In this document: piece after piece, positions 56,134 through 64,000 of the stretch
Layout of the letters: each line of letters begins with the position of its first letter
Position numbering within the stretch: position 1 is the first letter of the stretch
Assembly (NCBI GenBank): GCA_002951995.1
Contig: CP019797.1
Span: 3,456,501-3,520,500, forward strand
Origin: Stenotrophomonas acidaminiphila
GTDB taxonomy: Bacteria; Pseudomonadota; Gammaproteobacteria; Xanthomonadales; Xanthomonadaceae
DNA length: 64,000 bases
Direction: 5' to 3'
The notes under the pieces: model-generated
What the model was told of the DNA's origin: nothing
Databases searched by the model: none
The model's input: the letters and a program-made list of their open reading frames with translations, nothing else
Program-made: the position numbers and the translations under genes

Positions 56134-58602
56134 TCAGGCCGCCGGCGACAGCCGCGGCGCGGCGTCGCCGTCCACCACGAAGGTTTCCGCCGCCGCCGCC
56201 AGCTCCTGCGCCTGCTCGTGCATGGCCAGCGCCGCCTGCGAGGACGCGCGGGCGACGTTGCCGCTCTGGCGGGTGCCGTCGCCGATGCGCCGCAGCAGCC
56301 GCTCGACGTCGTCCACCGCGCTGACCTGGCGCGCCGACGCCGCGTCGATGCGCGCCATCGCCACCACCACCTGCTGCACGCGGCCGCCGATGTCCTGCAT
56401 CGCCTCGCCGCTGCTGTCGACCAGATGGGCGCCGGCCTCGACCTGCTGCAGCGAGGCATCCACCAGCGCGCGGATCTGCTGCGACGCCGCGGCCGAGCGC
56501 TGCGCCAGCTGCCGCACTTCGCCGGCGACCACCGCGAAGCCGCGGCCATGGCTGCCGGCGCGCGCGGCTTCCACCGCCGCGTTGAGCGCCAGCAGGTTGG
56601 TCTGGAACGACAGGCTGTCGACCGTGGCGACGATCTCGCGGATATGGCGCGAGGACGCGCGCAGCCGCTCCATGCCGGCCACCGCGGCGGTGGTGGCCTC
56701 GCGCCCGCGTTCGGCGGCCACGCTCGCGGCTTCGGAGATCTCGGCGCTGTGGCGCGCGCTGTCGGCGTTCTCGCGTGCCTCCCCGGCCACCGAGCGCACG
56801 CGCTGCAGCGCGTCGTGCACGTCGTCGACCTGCTGCTGGACCTGCGCGGACAGTTCGCGGGTGCCGCTGGCCATGTCGGCCACCGCCGACTGCACGCTGC
56901 CGGCCGACTGCTGGATGCTGGAGACAATGGCCCCGACCTGGCGCATCGCCACCTCCAGCCCCTGCCGCAGCCGCGCGTAGATGCCGTCGCCATCGTCGCG
57001 CATGCGTGCGCTCAGGTCACCACGGGCGAAGTGGCCGATCACCCGCGTGGCATCGCCGACCTGGGTCTGCACGCTGTCCAGCAGCGCGTTGATGCGCCCG
57101 GCCAGCTCCCGCACGAAGCCCTGCTTGTCGGCCAGTTCGATGCGCCCTTGCAGGTCGCCGGCCGCGGCCGCGGCCACGACCGCCGCGACTTCGTGGGCGA
57201 TTACCCGCTCCAGGCGCCGGTCCTGCCATTCCATCACCAGCCCCAGCACCCGCGCCTGTTCCAGCACCGGGCTGGCGCGCAGCAGGAAGCCGGTGTTGCC
57301 CAGCTCGACCTCGGCATCGACCGTAGCGCCCTCCCCGCGGGCCCGCGCCAGCACCGCGGCCACCTCGGTGCCGAGTGCAGCCACGTCGGCGCCGGTATCC
57401 ACCGCGGCATCGACGCCCGCCTCGGCGAAGGTCTGGCGCAGGGCATCGTTGGCGTACACCACGCGTCCGTCGCCATCGGTGACCAGCACCGCGGCGCGCG
57501 CCACGTCCAGCGCCTGGCGCACGCGTTGGTTGGCCAGCGCGGCCACACGCTCGCTGGCGATGCGTTCGCGCAGGCTGGCCTGCATCTGCATCAGCGCGGT
57601 GGCGAGGCGGCCGATCTCGTCATGCCGGTTGCGCACCACCAGGGTGCCGTCCAGGTGGTCGTCGGCGATCGCCCCGGCGAACGCCGCGGCCGCGGCCAGC
57701 GGCCGGTCGATGGCACGCAGCAGCAGCACCAGCAGCGTCACCAGCAGCGCGCCGACGATCAGCACGGTGGCGGCGAAGGCGGCGTTCATCCAGTTGCGCG
57801 CGGCGGCCTGCCCGGCCTGCTGCGCCTGCAGCGCGCTGCGCTGGTCGCGCTGCAGGCGCAGGATCACCGGGTCCACCTGCGCGGCATAGTCGTCCAGCGC
57901 CTGGGTCTCGCTGTCCACGCCGAAGCGCGCCGCCGCATAGGACAGGAATGCCCCCTGGTAGCGCTGCATCGCCTCGCGCACCTGCGCGCGCACCGGCTCG
58001 GGCATGCGCGCGCGCTGCAGCAGCAGTTCGAACGGCATCGCTTCGGCGCCCAGTTCGTCGGCGTACTTCTGGTCGCGGCGCAGGATGAAGTCCTTCTCGT
58101 GGCGGCGCATGCTCAGCATCGACACCTGCAGCTCCGGTTCGCGGTATTCGCCGATCAGGTTCTCCACGGTATGCACCGCGGCGCGCAGTTCGCCCTGCAT
58201 GCCGCTGTCGGCATCGTGGCCGAGCTCGCCGATGCGCTCGTCCAGCAGCCGCGCCGATTCCAGGTAGGCCTGCAGCGCGGTGGCCAGCCCGGGCGGCCAC
58301 GGTTCGGCGCCAGGCACCGGCGCCAATGCCTGGCCCAGCTGCGCACGCGCCTTGCCGAACGCCTGCCCGGCGGTGGTCGAGAACGACATGGCATACTCGG
58401 CCTGCGCGCGCCGCGCTTCGGCGAAGGCACGCGCCAGGTTCTCCAGCCGCGCCGCGTCCTGCTGGTAGCGTTGCAGGCGCTGATCGGCGGCACGGGTGCC
58501 AGCGCTGAGCCAGGCATAGGCCGAACCGATCACGGCCAGGCCGACCACCAGGGCCAACAGGCTCAACCGCAGCTTCTGGGCGATTCCAAGCGGGAACTTC
58601 AT
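56134..58602 (-). CDS. Methyl-accepting chemotaxis protein with HAMP and PAS regions
   Basis: An 822-residue chemoreceptor. It has TM1 (LRLSLLALVVGLAVIGSAYAWL), a large periplasmic helical sensor domain of about 300 residues, and TM2 (AAFAATVLIVGALLVTLLVLLL). HAMP follows (RPLAAAAAFAGAIADDHLDGTLVVRNRHDEIGRLATALMQMQASL), then a PAS-like segment (ARAAVLVTDGDGRVVYANDALRQTFAEAG). The conserved signalling tip is SLSFQTNLLALNAAVEAARAGSHGRGFAVVAGEVRQLAQRS. There is no C-terminal CheR-binding pentapeptide. ATG 58602 gives the standard short cytoplasmic N-terminus. A sigma-28 promoter lies just upstream (58632-58658). Confidence 0.93.
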   Translation of the reverse strand: MKFPLGIAQKLRLSLLALVVGLAVIGSAYAWLSAGTRAADQRLQRYQQDAARLENLARAFAEARRAQAEYAMSFSTTAGQAFGKARAQLGQALAPVPGAEPWPPGLATALQAYLESARLLDERIGELGHDADSGMQGELRAAVHTVENLIGEYREPELQVSMLSMRRHEKDFILRRDQKYADELGAEAMPFELLLQRARMPEPVRAQVREAMQRYQGAFLSYAAARFGVDSETQALDDYAAQVDPVILRLQRDQRSALQAQQAGQAAARNWMNAAFAATVLIVGALLVTLLVLLLRAIDRPLAAAAAFAGAIADDHLDGTLVVRNRHDEIGRLATALMQMQASLRERIASERVAALANQRVRQALDVARAAVLVTDGDGRVVYANDALRQTFAEAGVDAAVDTGADVAALGTEVAAVLARARGEGATVDAEVELGNTGFLLRASPVLEQARVLGLVMEWQDRRLERVIAHEVAAVVAAAAAGDLQGRIELADKQGFVRELAGRINALLDSVQTQVGDATRVIGHFARGDLSARMRDDGDGIYARLRQGLEVAMRQVGAIVSSIQQSAGSVQSAVADMASGTRELSAQVQQQVDDVHDALQRVRSVAGEARENADSARHSAEISEAASVAAERGREATTAAVAGMERLRASSRHIREIVATVDSLSFQTNLLALNAAVEAARAGSHGRGFAVVAGEVRQLAQRSAAASQQIRALVDASLQQVEAGAHLVDSSGEAMQDIGGRVQQVVVAMARIDAASARQVSAVDDVERLLRRIGDGTRQSGNVARASSQAALAMHEQAQELAAAAETFVVDGDAAPRLSPAA

Positions 58603-58631
58603 TGCACGACTCCGGGCGTGGGGACGCCTCT

Positions 58632-58658
58632 GGATCGGCCGCTGCCGCGCTTTCTTTA
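58632..58658 (-). promoter_or_regulatory. Sigma-28 (FliA) promoter of the chemoreceptor gene
   Basis: On the minus strand, CTAAAG and GCCGATCC are separated so that TAAA and GCCGAT have exactly 15 bases between them. This is the FliA consensus TAAA-N15-GCCGATAA with two mismatches at the end. The -10 edge lies 30 bp before the receptor ATG (58602). Confidence 0.8.
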
Positions 58659-58776
58659 GGACGTCCGGCGAGCGCAGGCGCGCCGCGGGCGGCGCGCGGC
58701 GCAATGAGGCCAGCGCCTGATGACAGGCGCATGTCAGCGGCCGCAGGCGAGGGCCGCGGGCGCCACGGCGGCGTGC

Positions 58777-58782
58777 TAGAAT
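58777..58782 (+). promoter_or_regulatory. -10 element (TAGAAT) of the mntP leader
   Basis: TAGAAT matches the sigma-70 -10 at five of six positions and lies 6-8 bp before the start of the riboswitch sequence, where transcription should begin. The -35 region is G+C-rich and poorly matched, so an extra activator may be needed. Confidence 0.55.
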
Positions 58783-58788
58783 CCGCGC

Positions 58789-58921
58789 TCCCTTGGGGAG
58801 TAGCCTGCTTCCAGCGTCTGGAAGCGCACGCGTCAACACACTCGACCATTGCGTCGTGGCGCGTGCGACCGGTTCCACGGTTGGCGAGACCAACGGCATG
58901 CGAGCGCAACGTCAGGTCGGG
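58789..58921 (+). promoter_or_regulatory. yybP-ykoY manganese riboswitch upstream of mntP
   Basis: The leader carries the diagnostic loops TTGGGGAGTAGCC (58793-58805) and GGCGAGACC (58883-58891) plus a CGTCAACA segment (58831-58838). Helices are visible: GCTTCCA 58807-58813 with TGGAAGC 58819-58825; GCACGCG 58826-58832 with CGCGTGC 58860-58866; and GTTGG 58880-58884 with CCAAC 58890-58894, closing a CGAGA loop. The two loops dock to form the Mn2+ site in this class. It should switch on mntP when manganese is high. The boundaries are approximate. Confidence 0.92.
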
Positions 58922-58963
58922 CGCGCCGCGTGCCGTCCGTGTCCGCCCGGCCAGGAAAACCCG

Positions 58964-59545
58964 ATGTCCCCACTTTCCATCCTCCTGATCGGCTTCGCCA
59001 TGTCCACCGACGCCTTCGCCGCCGCGATCGGCAAGGGGGCGGCGATGCGCCGGCCGCGCCTGCCCGACGCACTGCGCGCCGGCCTGATCTTCGGCGTGAT
59101 CGAAGCCATCACCCCGCTGCTGGGCTGGTTGCTGGGCCGTGCCACCTCGCAGTACGTGGAAGCGTTCGACCACTGGATCGCCTTCGTCCTGCTCGGCGCG
59201 CTGGGCGTGCACATGATCGTGGCCGGGCTGCGCCCGGATGCCGAGGAGGAAACCCAGGACGCCGGCGACAACCGCCACCACCGCTTCTGGACGCTGGCCG
59301 CCACCGGCCTGGCCACCAGCATCGACGCGGCCGCGGTCGGCGTGAGCCTGGCCTTCCTGGACGTGCATATCGGCGTGGTGGCGCTGGTCATCGGCCTGTG
59401 CACGCTGGTCATGGTGACCCTGGGCATCATGCTCGGGCGCGTGCTCGGCGCACTGGTCGGCAAGCGCGCCGAGATCGTCGGCGGCGTGATCCTGATCGTC
59501 ATCGGCGCCAGCATCCTGTACGAACACCTGCACGGCGCGGCCTGA
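58964..59545 (+). CDS. mntP: Manganese efflux pump MntP
   Basis: Inner-membrane Mn2+ exporter of 193 residues with six helices. The two family repeats are seen: [24 protein letters not shown] and [27 protein letters not shown], each with the conserved Asp of the metal path. [20 protein letters not shown] is also diagnostic. ATG 58964 has an agga Shine-Dalgarno sequence at 58953, inside reach of the riboswitch. It is a single gene, followed by the 143-bp tandem array. Confidence 0.97.
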   Translation: MSPLSILLIGFAMSTDAFAAAIGKGAAMRRPRLPDALRAGLIFGVIEAITPLLGWLLGRATSQYVEAFDHWIAFVLLGALGVHMIVAGLRPDAEEETQDAGDNRHHRFWTLAATGLATSIDAAAVGVSLAFLDVHIGVVALVIGLCTLVMVTLGIMLGRVLGALVGKRAEIVGGVILIVIGASILYEHLHGAA

Positions 59546-60241
59546 CACGCAGGTGCGGGGCCCGCCCCGCACGGGGTTTCCCGGTGAAGCCCCATGCGCG
59601 GCAAGCGGCGCATCTACGCAAGCGGCACGGCCGGCAATTACCGGTTCGCCCGGCGCCGACGAGGTTCTACCGCCAGGCAGCGAGGAACCACGTAGGTGCG
59701 GGGCTCGCCCCGCACGGGTTTTCCCGGTGAAGCCCCGTGCGCGGCAAGCGGCGCATCCACGCAAGCGGTGCGGCCGGCAATCACCGGTGCGCCCGGCGCC
59801 GACGAGGTTCTACCGCCGGGCAACGAGGAACCACGTAGGTGCGGGGCTCGCCCCGCACGGGTTTTCCCGGTGAGGCCCCATGCGCGGCAAGCGGCGCATC
59901 CACGCAAGCGGCACGGCCGGCAATCGCCGGTGCGCCCGGCGCCGACGAGGTTCTACCGCCGGGCAACGAGGAACCACGTAGGTGCGGGGCTCGCCCCGCA
60001 CAGGCTTTCCCGGTGAGGCCCATGCGCGGCAAGCAGCGCATCTACGCAAGCGGTGCGGCCGGCAATCACCGGTTCGCCCGGCGCCGACGAGGTTCTACCG
60101 CCAGGCAGCAACGAAGCTCCACGTAGGTGCGGGGCTCGCCCCGCACGGGTTTTCCCGGTGAAGCCGCATGCGCGGCAAGCAGCGCATCTACATGAAGCGG
60201 CGCGGCCGGCAGTCGCCGGCGCAACCGGCTTCCACGAGGCC
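59546..60241. repeat. Five-unit 143-bp tandem array with GTAG-headed REP-like hairpins
   Basis: Five units begin at about 59546, 59689, 59832, 59975 and 60120 (period 143, last 145). Each carries the hairpin GTGCGGGGCTCGCCCCGCAC (59553, 59696, 59839, 59982, 60127; the first has CCCG in the loop), headed by GTAG in units 2-5, like SMAG/REP palindromes. Each also holds ATGCGC...GCGCAT and a CTACCGCC(A/G)GGC block. That block equals the complement of the last codons and stop of the kinase gene that follows (60242). A period not divisible by three and shifting frames argue against coding. It fills the whole gap between mntP and the kinase. Confidence 0.9.
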
Positions 60242-63200
60242 CTACCGCCAGGCGGTCAGGAAGGCGCGCAGCGAGGCCGGCTTCACCGGCTTGGTCAGCA
60301 CCCGGTAGCCGCGCTCGCGCGCCATCCGCTTCAACTCGTCGCGGCCGTCGGCGGTGAGCAGCGCGCCGGGCAGCGGCCGGCCGGCGGCGGCGCGCAGTGC
60401 GACCAGCGCGTCGAGCCCGTCCATGCGGTCGTGCAGGTGGTAGTCCACCAGCATCACGTCGGGGTGCTCGGCGATCTTCCGCAGCGCGATGTCCACGGTG
60501 CTGGCGGCGATCACCTCCACCTTCCAGCGGCCGAGCAGCGCGCGCATGCCGTCGAGGATTTCCTGGTCGTTGTCCACGCACAGCACGCGCAGGCCGGCCA
60601 GCGCCTCGTCGCCGCCAAACCCCGGCATGGCGCGCGGCGGCGGCGCCACCGCCGGGGTCGGTACCCGCGGCAGGGTGATGGAGAACATGCTGCCGCGGCC
60701 GGGCTGGCTGCGCGCATCCAGGCCATGGCCCAGCAGGCGTGAAATGCGCTGGCAGATCGACAGGCCCAGGCCCAGCCCCTGCTCGCCCCAGTCGAACGGC
60801 TGCTGGTAGCGGTGGAACTCGTTGAAGATCTGCTGCATGTGGTGCTCGGGAATGCCCGGGCCGGTATCCCACACCTGCAGTTCGACCTGGCCACCGCGCA
60901 CCCGCAGCGCCAGCACGATGCGCCCGCTGCGGGTGTAGCGCAGCGCGTTGGCCATGAAGTTCTGCAGCACCCGGCGCAGCAGCCGGCGGTCGCTGCGCAC
61001 CCACGCCGGGCGCGCGAACACGTGCAGCCGCAGCCCGCGCCCGGCCGCCACCGGGGTGTACTGCGCGGCCAGCTCGCGCACCAGCACCGCGGCATCGAAA
61101 TCGGTGAGGGTCGGGCGCAGCCCGCCGGCATCCAGCCGCGACACGTCGAGCAGGCCGTCGAGCAGCTCCTCGGCCGCGCGCAGCGAGGCATCCACGCGCT
61201 CGGCGAGATGGCGTTGTTCGTCGTTCTCGTGCAGGCCGTCGCGCAGCGCCGAGGCGAACAGCCGCGCGGCGTTCAGTGGCTGCAGCACGTCGTGGCTGAT
61301 CGCGGCCAGGAAGCGGGTCTTGGACTGCTGCGCCGCCTCGGCCGCCTGCGAGCGCTCGGCCACGCGCTGTTCCAGGGTCTCGTTGGCCTCCAGCAGCGCC
61401 TGCTCGGCGCGCTTGAAGTCGCTGATGTCGTTGTAGCTGGTGACGTAGCCGCCGCCGGGCAGGGCCTGGCCGCGCAGTTCGATCACCTTGCCGTCGGCGC
61501 CGGTGCGCTCGAACACGTGCGGCGTGCCGGCGCGCATGTGGCCGATGCGGCGGTTGATCTGCACCTCGATGTCGCCTTCGCCCAATTCGCCGCGCTCGGC
61601 GTTGTAGCGGATCAGGTCGGCGACCGGGCGGCCCACGTAGAGCATGCCGTCGGGGTAGCCGAACATCTGCTGGTAGCGGCGGTTCCACGCGGTCAGGCGC
61701 ATGTCCGGATCGACCACGCTGACCCCGGCGCTGATGTTCTCCAGGGTGGTCGACAGGATCTCGCGGTTGAAGCGCAGCTCCTGCCCGGCCTCGTCCAGCA
61801 CCGCGACCACTTCGCCCAGGTCCATGCCCGAGCCGCGCAGCAGGCTGGTCAGCAGCAGGCGCGCCGAGGCGGCGCCGATCGACGCGGCCAGCAGGCGTTC
61901 GGTGAACTGCACCCAGGCGCGGTCGGCTGCGGCGGCCGGCTGGAACTCGCGCTGCAGCGCCTGCGCCTGCTCGACGAAGGCGCGCCGCGCACGCACGTCG
62001 CCGACCACCCGCGTGGCCAGCGCCAGCAGGTCGCGCACCTTGACGTGCGCCGGCCAGTCGCCGGCCACCGCCGGGCGCCGCGCATACGGCTCCAGGAACG
62101 GCGCCACGCGCAGCCGTTCGGCCACCCCCGGGCGCCAGCGCATCGACACCAGCAGCATGGTCGCGGCATTGAGCAGCAGCGACCAGAAGGTGCCATGGGT
62201 CAGCGGGTCCCAGCCGCGCAGGCCGAACAGCTGTTCCGGGCGCAGCCAGTCGATGCCGAACGGGCCGTGCTCGACCAGCGCCACGTCGAGCCAGCCACCG
62301 TGGCTGAGCGCCGGCAGCAGCAGCGTGTAGACCCACAGCGCGAAGCCCACCGCCATGCCGGCGCCGACGCCGCGGCGGCTGGCGCCGCGCCAGTACAGCC
62401 CGCCGATCAGGCCCGGCGCGAACTGCGCCACCGCGGCGAAGGCCATCAGCCCGTAAGTGGCGAGCATGGTGTCGTTGTTGCTGCCGCGGTAATAGCCGTA
62501 CGCCACCAGCGCCAGCAGCAGGATCGCCAAGCGGCGGATCCACAGCACCCGCGAGGCGACGTCGGCGGCCTCGCGGTGGTCGCCGCTGCGGCGCAGCAGC
62601 AGCGGCATCACCAGATCGTTGCTGATCATGGTCGCCAGCGCGATCGAGGACACGATCACCATGCCGGTCGCCGCGGAGAAGCCACCGACGTAGGCCACCA
62701 GCGCCAGCGCGGTGTTGCCGGTGCTCATCGGCAGCGCCAGCACCAGCGCGTCGTCGACCACCCCGCCGCTGCCGAGCAGCGCGTTGCCGGCCACCGCGAT
62801 CGGCACGATCATCAGCGAGATCAGCACCAGGTAGCCGCCGAACAGCCAGCGCGCGCGGCGCACGTCGCCGACGTCGCCACACTCCACCACCGCCACGTGG
62901 AACTGGCGCGGCAGGCAGATCAGCGCCAGGAAGCTGAGCAGGGTCTGCGAGACGAAACCCACCGGCGGCGTGCCTTCGAACAGGGTCCGCGCCGAGGCCA
63001 CCACCGCGGTGCCGCGGTCGGACAGCCAGACGTAGGCGAACACCCCGACCGCCACCATCGCCAGCAGCTTGATCATCGACTCCAGCGCGATGGCCAGCAT
63101 CATGCCGTGGTGGTGTTCGGTGGCGTCCACCTGGCGGGTGCCGAACAGGGTGGCGAACAGTGCCATCAGCAGCGCCACGTACAGCGCCGGATCGGTGAGC

Positions 63201-63664
63201 ACGCCGCCACCGCCGCTGTCGCCGGTGAGCACCCGCAGGCTCATCGCCACCGCCTTGTACTGCAGCGCCAGGTACGGCACCACGCCGATCAGCGCGATCA
63301 CCGCCACCAGCGCGGCCAGGCGCCGCGAACGGCCATAGCGGGAGGAAATGAAATCGGCGATGGAGACCACGTTCTCGCTGCGCGCGATCAGCGCCAGCCG
63401 CTCGATGATGCGCCAGCCGAACAGCAGCAGCAGCAGCGGCCCCAGGTAGATCGGCAGGTAGCCGATGCCGTAGCGCACCGCGGTGCCGACCGCGCCGTAG
63501 AAGGTCCACGACGAGCAGTACACCGCCAGTGCCAGGCTGTAGACCACCGGCCGCAGCCACGGCCGGTCCGGATACATCGGCCGATGGTCGCCCCACCACG
63601 CCACGCCGAACAGCAGCGCGGCATAGCCGAGCGAGACCAGCAGCAGGATCCAGCTTGAGACCAA
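60242..63664 (-). CDS. SSS-STAC-PAS hybrid sensor kinase/response regulator (CrbS/MxtR-like)
   Basis: A 1140-residue membrane sensor. Residues of about 1-510 form a PutP-like SSS transporter domain with some 13 helices (FYGAVGTAVRYGIGYLPIYLGPLL, FGTRQVDATEHHHGMMLAIALES). About 560-640 are STAC-like, and about 640-760 a PAS domain (TTLENISAGVSVVDPDMRLTAWNRRYQQMFGYP). The HisKA phospho-acceptor is His791 (AAISHDVLQPLNAARL). HATPase boxes follow (QNFMANALRYT, DTGPGIPEH, GLGLGLSICQRIS), then a receiver domain with Asp1074 (VMLVDYHLHD). This is the architecture of kinases controlling acs with CrbR/ErdR regulators, one of which is encoded at 55447. Long in-frame alternatives start nowhere better than ATG 63664. 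Confidence 0.93.
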   Translation of the reverse strand: MVSSWILLLVSLGYAALLFGVAWWGDHRPMYPDRPWLRPVVYSLALAVYCSSWTFYGAVGTAVRYGIGYLPIYLGPLLLLLFGWRIIERLALIARSENVVSIADFISSRYGRSRRLAALVAVIALIGVVPYLALQYKAVAMSLRVLTGDSGGGGVLTDPALYVALLMALFATLFGTRQVDATEHHHGMMLAIALESMIKLLAMVAVGVFAYVWLSDRGTAVVASARTLFEGTPPVGFVSQTLLSFLALICLPRQFHVAVVECGDVGDVRRARWLFGGYLVLISLMIVPIAVAGNALLGSGGVVDDALVLALPMSTGNTALALVAYVGGFSAATGMVIVSSIALATMISNDLVMPLLLRRSGDHREAADVASRVLWIRRLAILLLALVAYGYYRGSNNDTMLATYGLMAFAAVAQFAPGLIGGLYWRGASRRGVGAGMAVGFALWVYTLLLPALSHGGWLDVALVEHGPFGIDWLRPEQLFGLRGWDPLTHGTFWSLLLNAATMLLVSMRWRPGVAERLRVAPFLEPYARRPAVAGDWPAHVKVRDLLALATRVVGDVRARRAFVEQAQALQREFQPAAAADRAWVQFTERLLAASIGAASARLLLTSLLRGSGMDLGEVVAVLDEAGQELRFNREILSTTLENISAGVSVVDPDMRLTAWNRRYQQMFGYPDGMLYVGRPVADLIRYNAERGELGEGDIEVQINRRIGHMRAGTPHVFERTGADGKVIELRGQALPGGGYVTSYNDISDFKRAEQALLEANETLEQRVAERSQAAEAAQQSKTRFLAAISHDVLQPLNAARLFASALRDGLHENDEQRHLAERVDASLRAAEELLDGLLDVSRLDAGGLRPTLTDFDAAVLVRELAAQYTPVAAGRGLRLHVFARPAWVRSDRRLLRRVLQNFMANALRYTRSGRIVLALRVRGGQVELQVWDTGPGIPEHHMQQIFNEFHRYQQPFDWGEQGLGLGLSICQRISRLLGHGLDARSQPGRGSMFSITLPRVPTPAVAPPPRAMPGFGGDEALAGLRVLCVDNDQEILDGMRALLGRWKVEVIAASTVDIALRKIAEHPDVMLVDYHLHDRMDGLDALVALRAAAGRPLPGALLTADGRDELKRMARERGYRVLTKPVKPASLRAFLTAWR

Positions 63665-63739
63665 GGACGAGTTTCCGGACGGGCCGTGCCGCAGTGTAGC
63701 CGCTGCCAGGCCCGCACCGCGGCGGCCACCCGGCGCCGG

Positions 63740-64000
63740 TCAGCAGGGCAGCGCTTCGCCGCCCCCGGCCGCGGGCACCGGCCCGGCGGGCAGCGGCCGC
63801 GCCGGCAGGTACAGGTGGAACCGGGTGCCTTCGCCCGGGGCACTGTCCACTTCGATGCGGCCGTCGGCCGCGGCGACCAGGTTGCCGGCCACCGCCAGGC
63901 CCAGGCCGGTGCCCTGGCCGCTGGGCTTGGTGGTGAAGAACGGCTCCATGCAGCGCTGCCGCACTTCCTCGCTCATGCCATGGCCGCTGTCGCTCACCTC
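63740..64000 (-). CDS. Histidine kinase C-terminal ATPase domain, 5' part outside window
   Basis: Only the last ~86 residues are visible and the frame is open at base 64000. The segment EVSDSGHGMSEEVRQRCMEPFFTTKPSGQGTGLGLAVAGNLVAAADGRIEVDSAPGEGTRFHLYLP contains the N/G1 (DSGHGM), F (EPFFTTK) and G2 (GTGLGLAV) boxes of HATPase domains. It ends with a Pro/Ala tail. It lies 75 bp upstream of the SSS-type kinase gene in the same direction. The sensory part is unknown. Confidence 0.88.
   Translation of the reverse strand, partial: EVSDSGHGMSEEVRQRCMEPFFTTKPSGQGTGLGLAVAGNLVAAADGRIEVDSAPGEGTRFHLYLPARPLPAGPVPAAGGGEALPC

Noticed and set aside
59553..60126. Array as coding sequence for a repeat protein
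   Set aside because: The 143-bp period shifts the frame every unit, so no continuous repeated peptide is made.
59553..60146. Tandem array as a CRISPR
   Set aside because: Units are 143 bp and nearly identical throughout, with no short repeat/unique spacer pattern and no cas genes.
60812..63658. A 948-codon plus-strand open frame opposite the hybrid kinase
   Set aside because: Low-complexity His/Gln/Arg composition and full antisense overlap with a kinase showing all expected motifs.

Overview
The window is very G+C-rich DNA from a gammaproteobacterium that looks like the family Xanthomonadaceae (Pseudoxanthomonas, Stenotrophomonas or Xanthomonas type). The clues are the rsmG-parA-parB order, a manganese (yybP-ykoY) leader in front of mntP, large TonB-dependent receptors, an acetate module with an SSS-type sensor kinase, and GTAG-headed palindromes like the SMAG repeats of Stenotrophomonas. 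I saw no rRNA, tRNA, CRISPR array, prophage or transposase gene. The family assignment is inference from gene content.

Layout. 1-6632: metal efflux on the minus strand (a CDF transporter running off the edge, czcC-czcB-czcA with czcA frameshifted, and a His-rich small protein ahead of czcC). 7295-9082: a DUF885 metallopeptidase-like protein. 9227-11321: a UDP-uronate epimerase, a DPM1-like glycosyltransferase and a LAB_N membrane protein, a possible polyprenyl-phosphate-sugar module. 11522-15642: chromosome housekeeping (HHH protein, parB, parA, rsmG) interrupted by a lower-G+C ankyrin-like gene on the opposite strand. 15748-17544: phosphopantetheinyl transferase, a YeaQ-type membrane protein and exonuclease III.

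17688-37096 is a long plus-strand carbohydrate and acid utilisation region. It holds a CitE-like lyase, a beta-propeller/SSS symporter fusion, a LysR regulator, two TonB receptors (the second frameshifted), a serine hydrolase, a ribokinase, a TIM-barrel-like protein with an FGE-like tail, a GH127 beta-L-arabinofuranosidase, a CaiB-type CoA-transferase, a frameshifted transaldolase and an acid phosphatase. 37617-47375 is a minus-strand hydroxyproline operon: 4-hydroxyproline epimerase, a three-subunit D-hydroxyproline dehydrogenase, a DapA-like deaminase and a ketoglutarate-semialdehyde dehydrogenase, then an M24 prolyl peptidase translationally coupled to it and an S9 prolyl peptidase. A divergent PAS-AraC regulator sits at its head. 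Together, GH127, the prolyl peptidases and the hydroxyproline pathway suggest growth on hydroxyproline-rich glycoprotein such as plant extensin; this is the main hypothesis from the window.

48307-64000: a class A-like serine hydrolase; an acetate module (actP, yjcH, a DcaP porin, acs, a NarL-type regulator, and an SSS-STAC-PAS hybrid kinase of CrbS/MxtR type at 60242-63664); a chemoreceptor with a clear sigma-28 promoter; mntP behind its manganese riboswitch; and the tail of another histidine kinase.

Three unrelated genes (czcA, transaldolase, the second TonB receptor) each lack one base within or next to a G run. This looks more like homopolymer sequencing error than three separate inactivations. 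Two repeat families stand out: three dispersed GAGTGAG-type inverted repeats (15.7, 16.7 and 55.3 kb) and a five-unit, 143-bp tandem array with REP-like hairpins at 59.5-60.2 kb.
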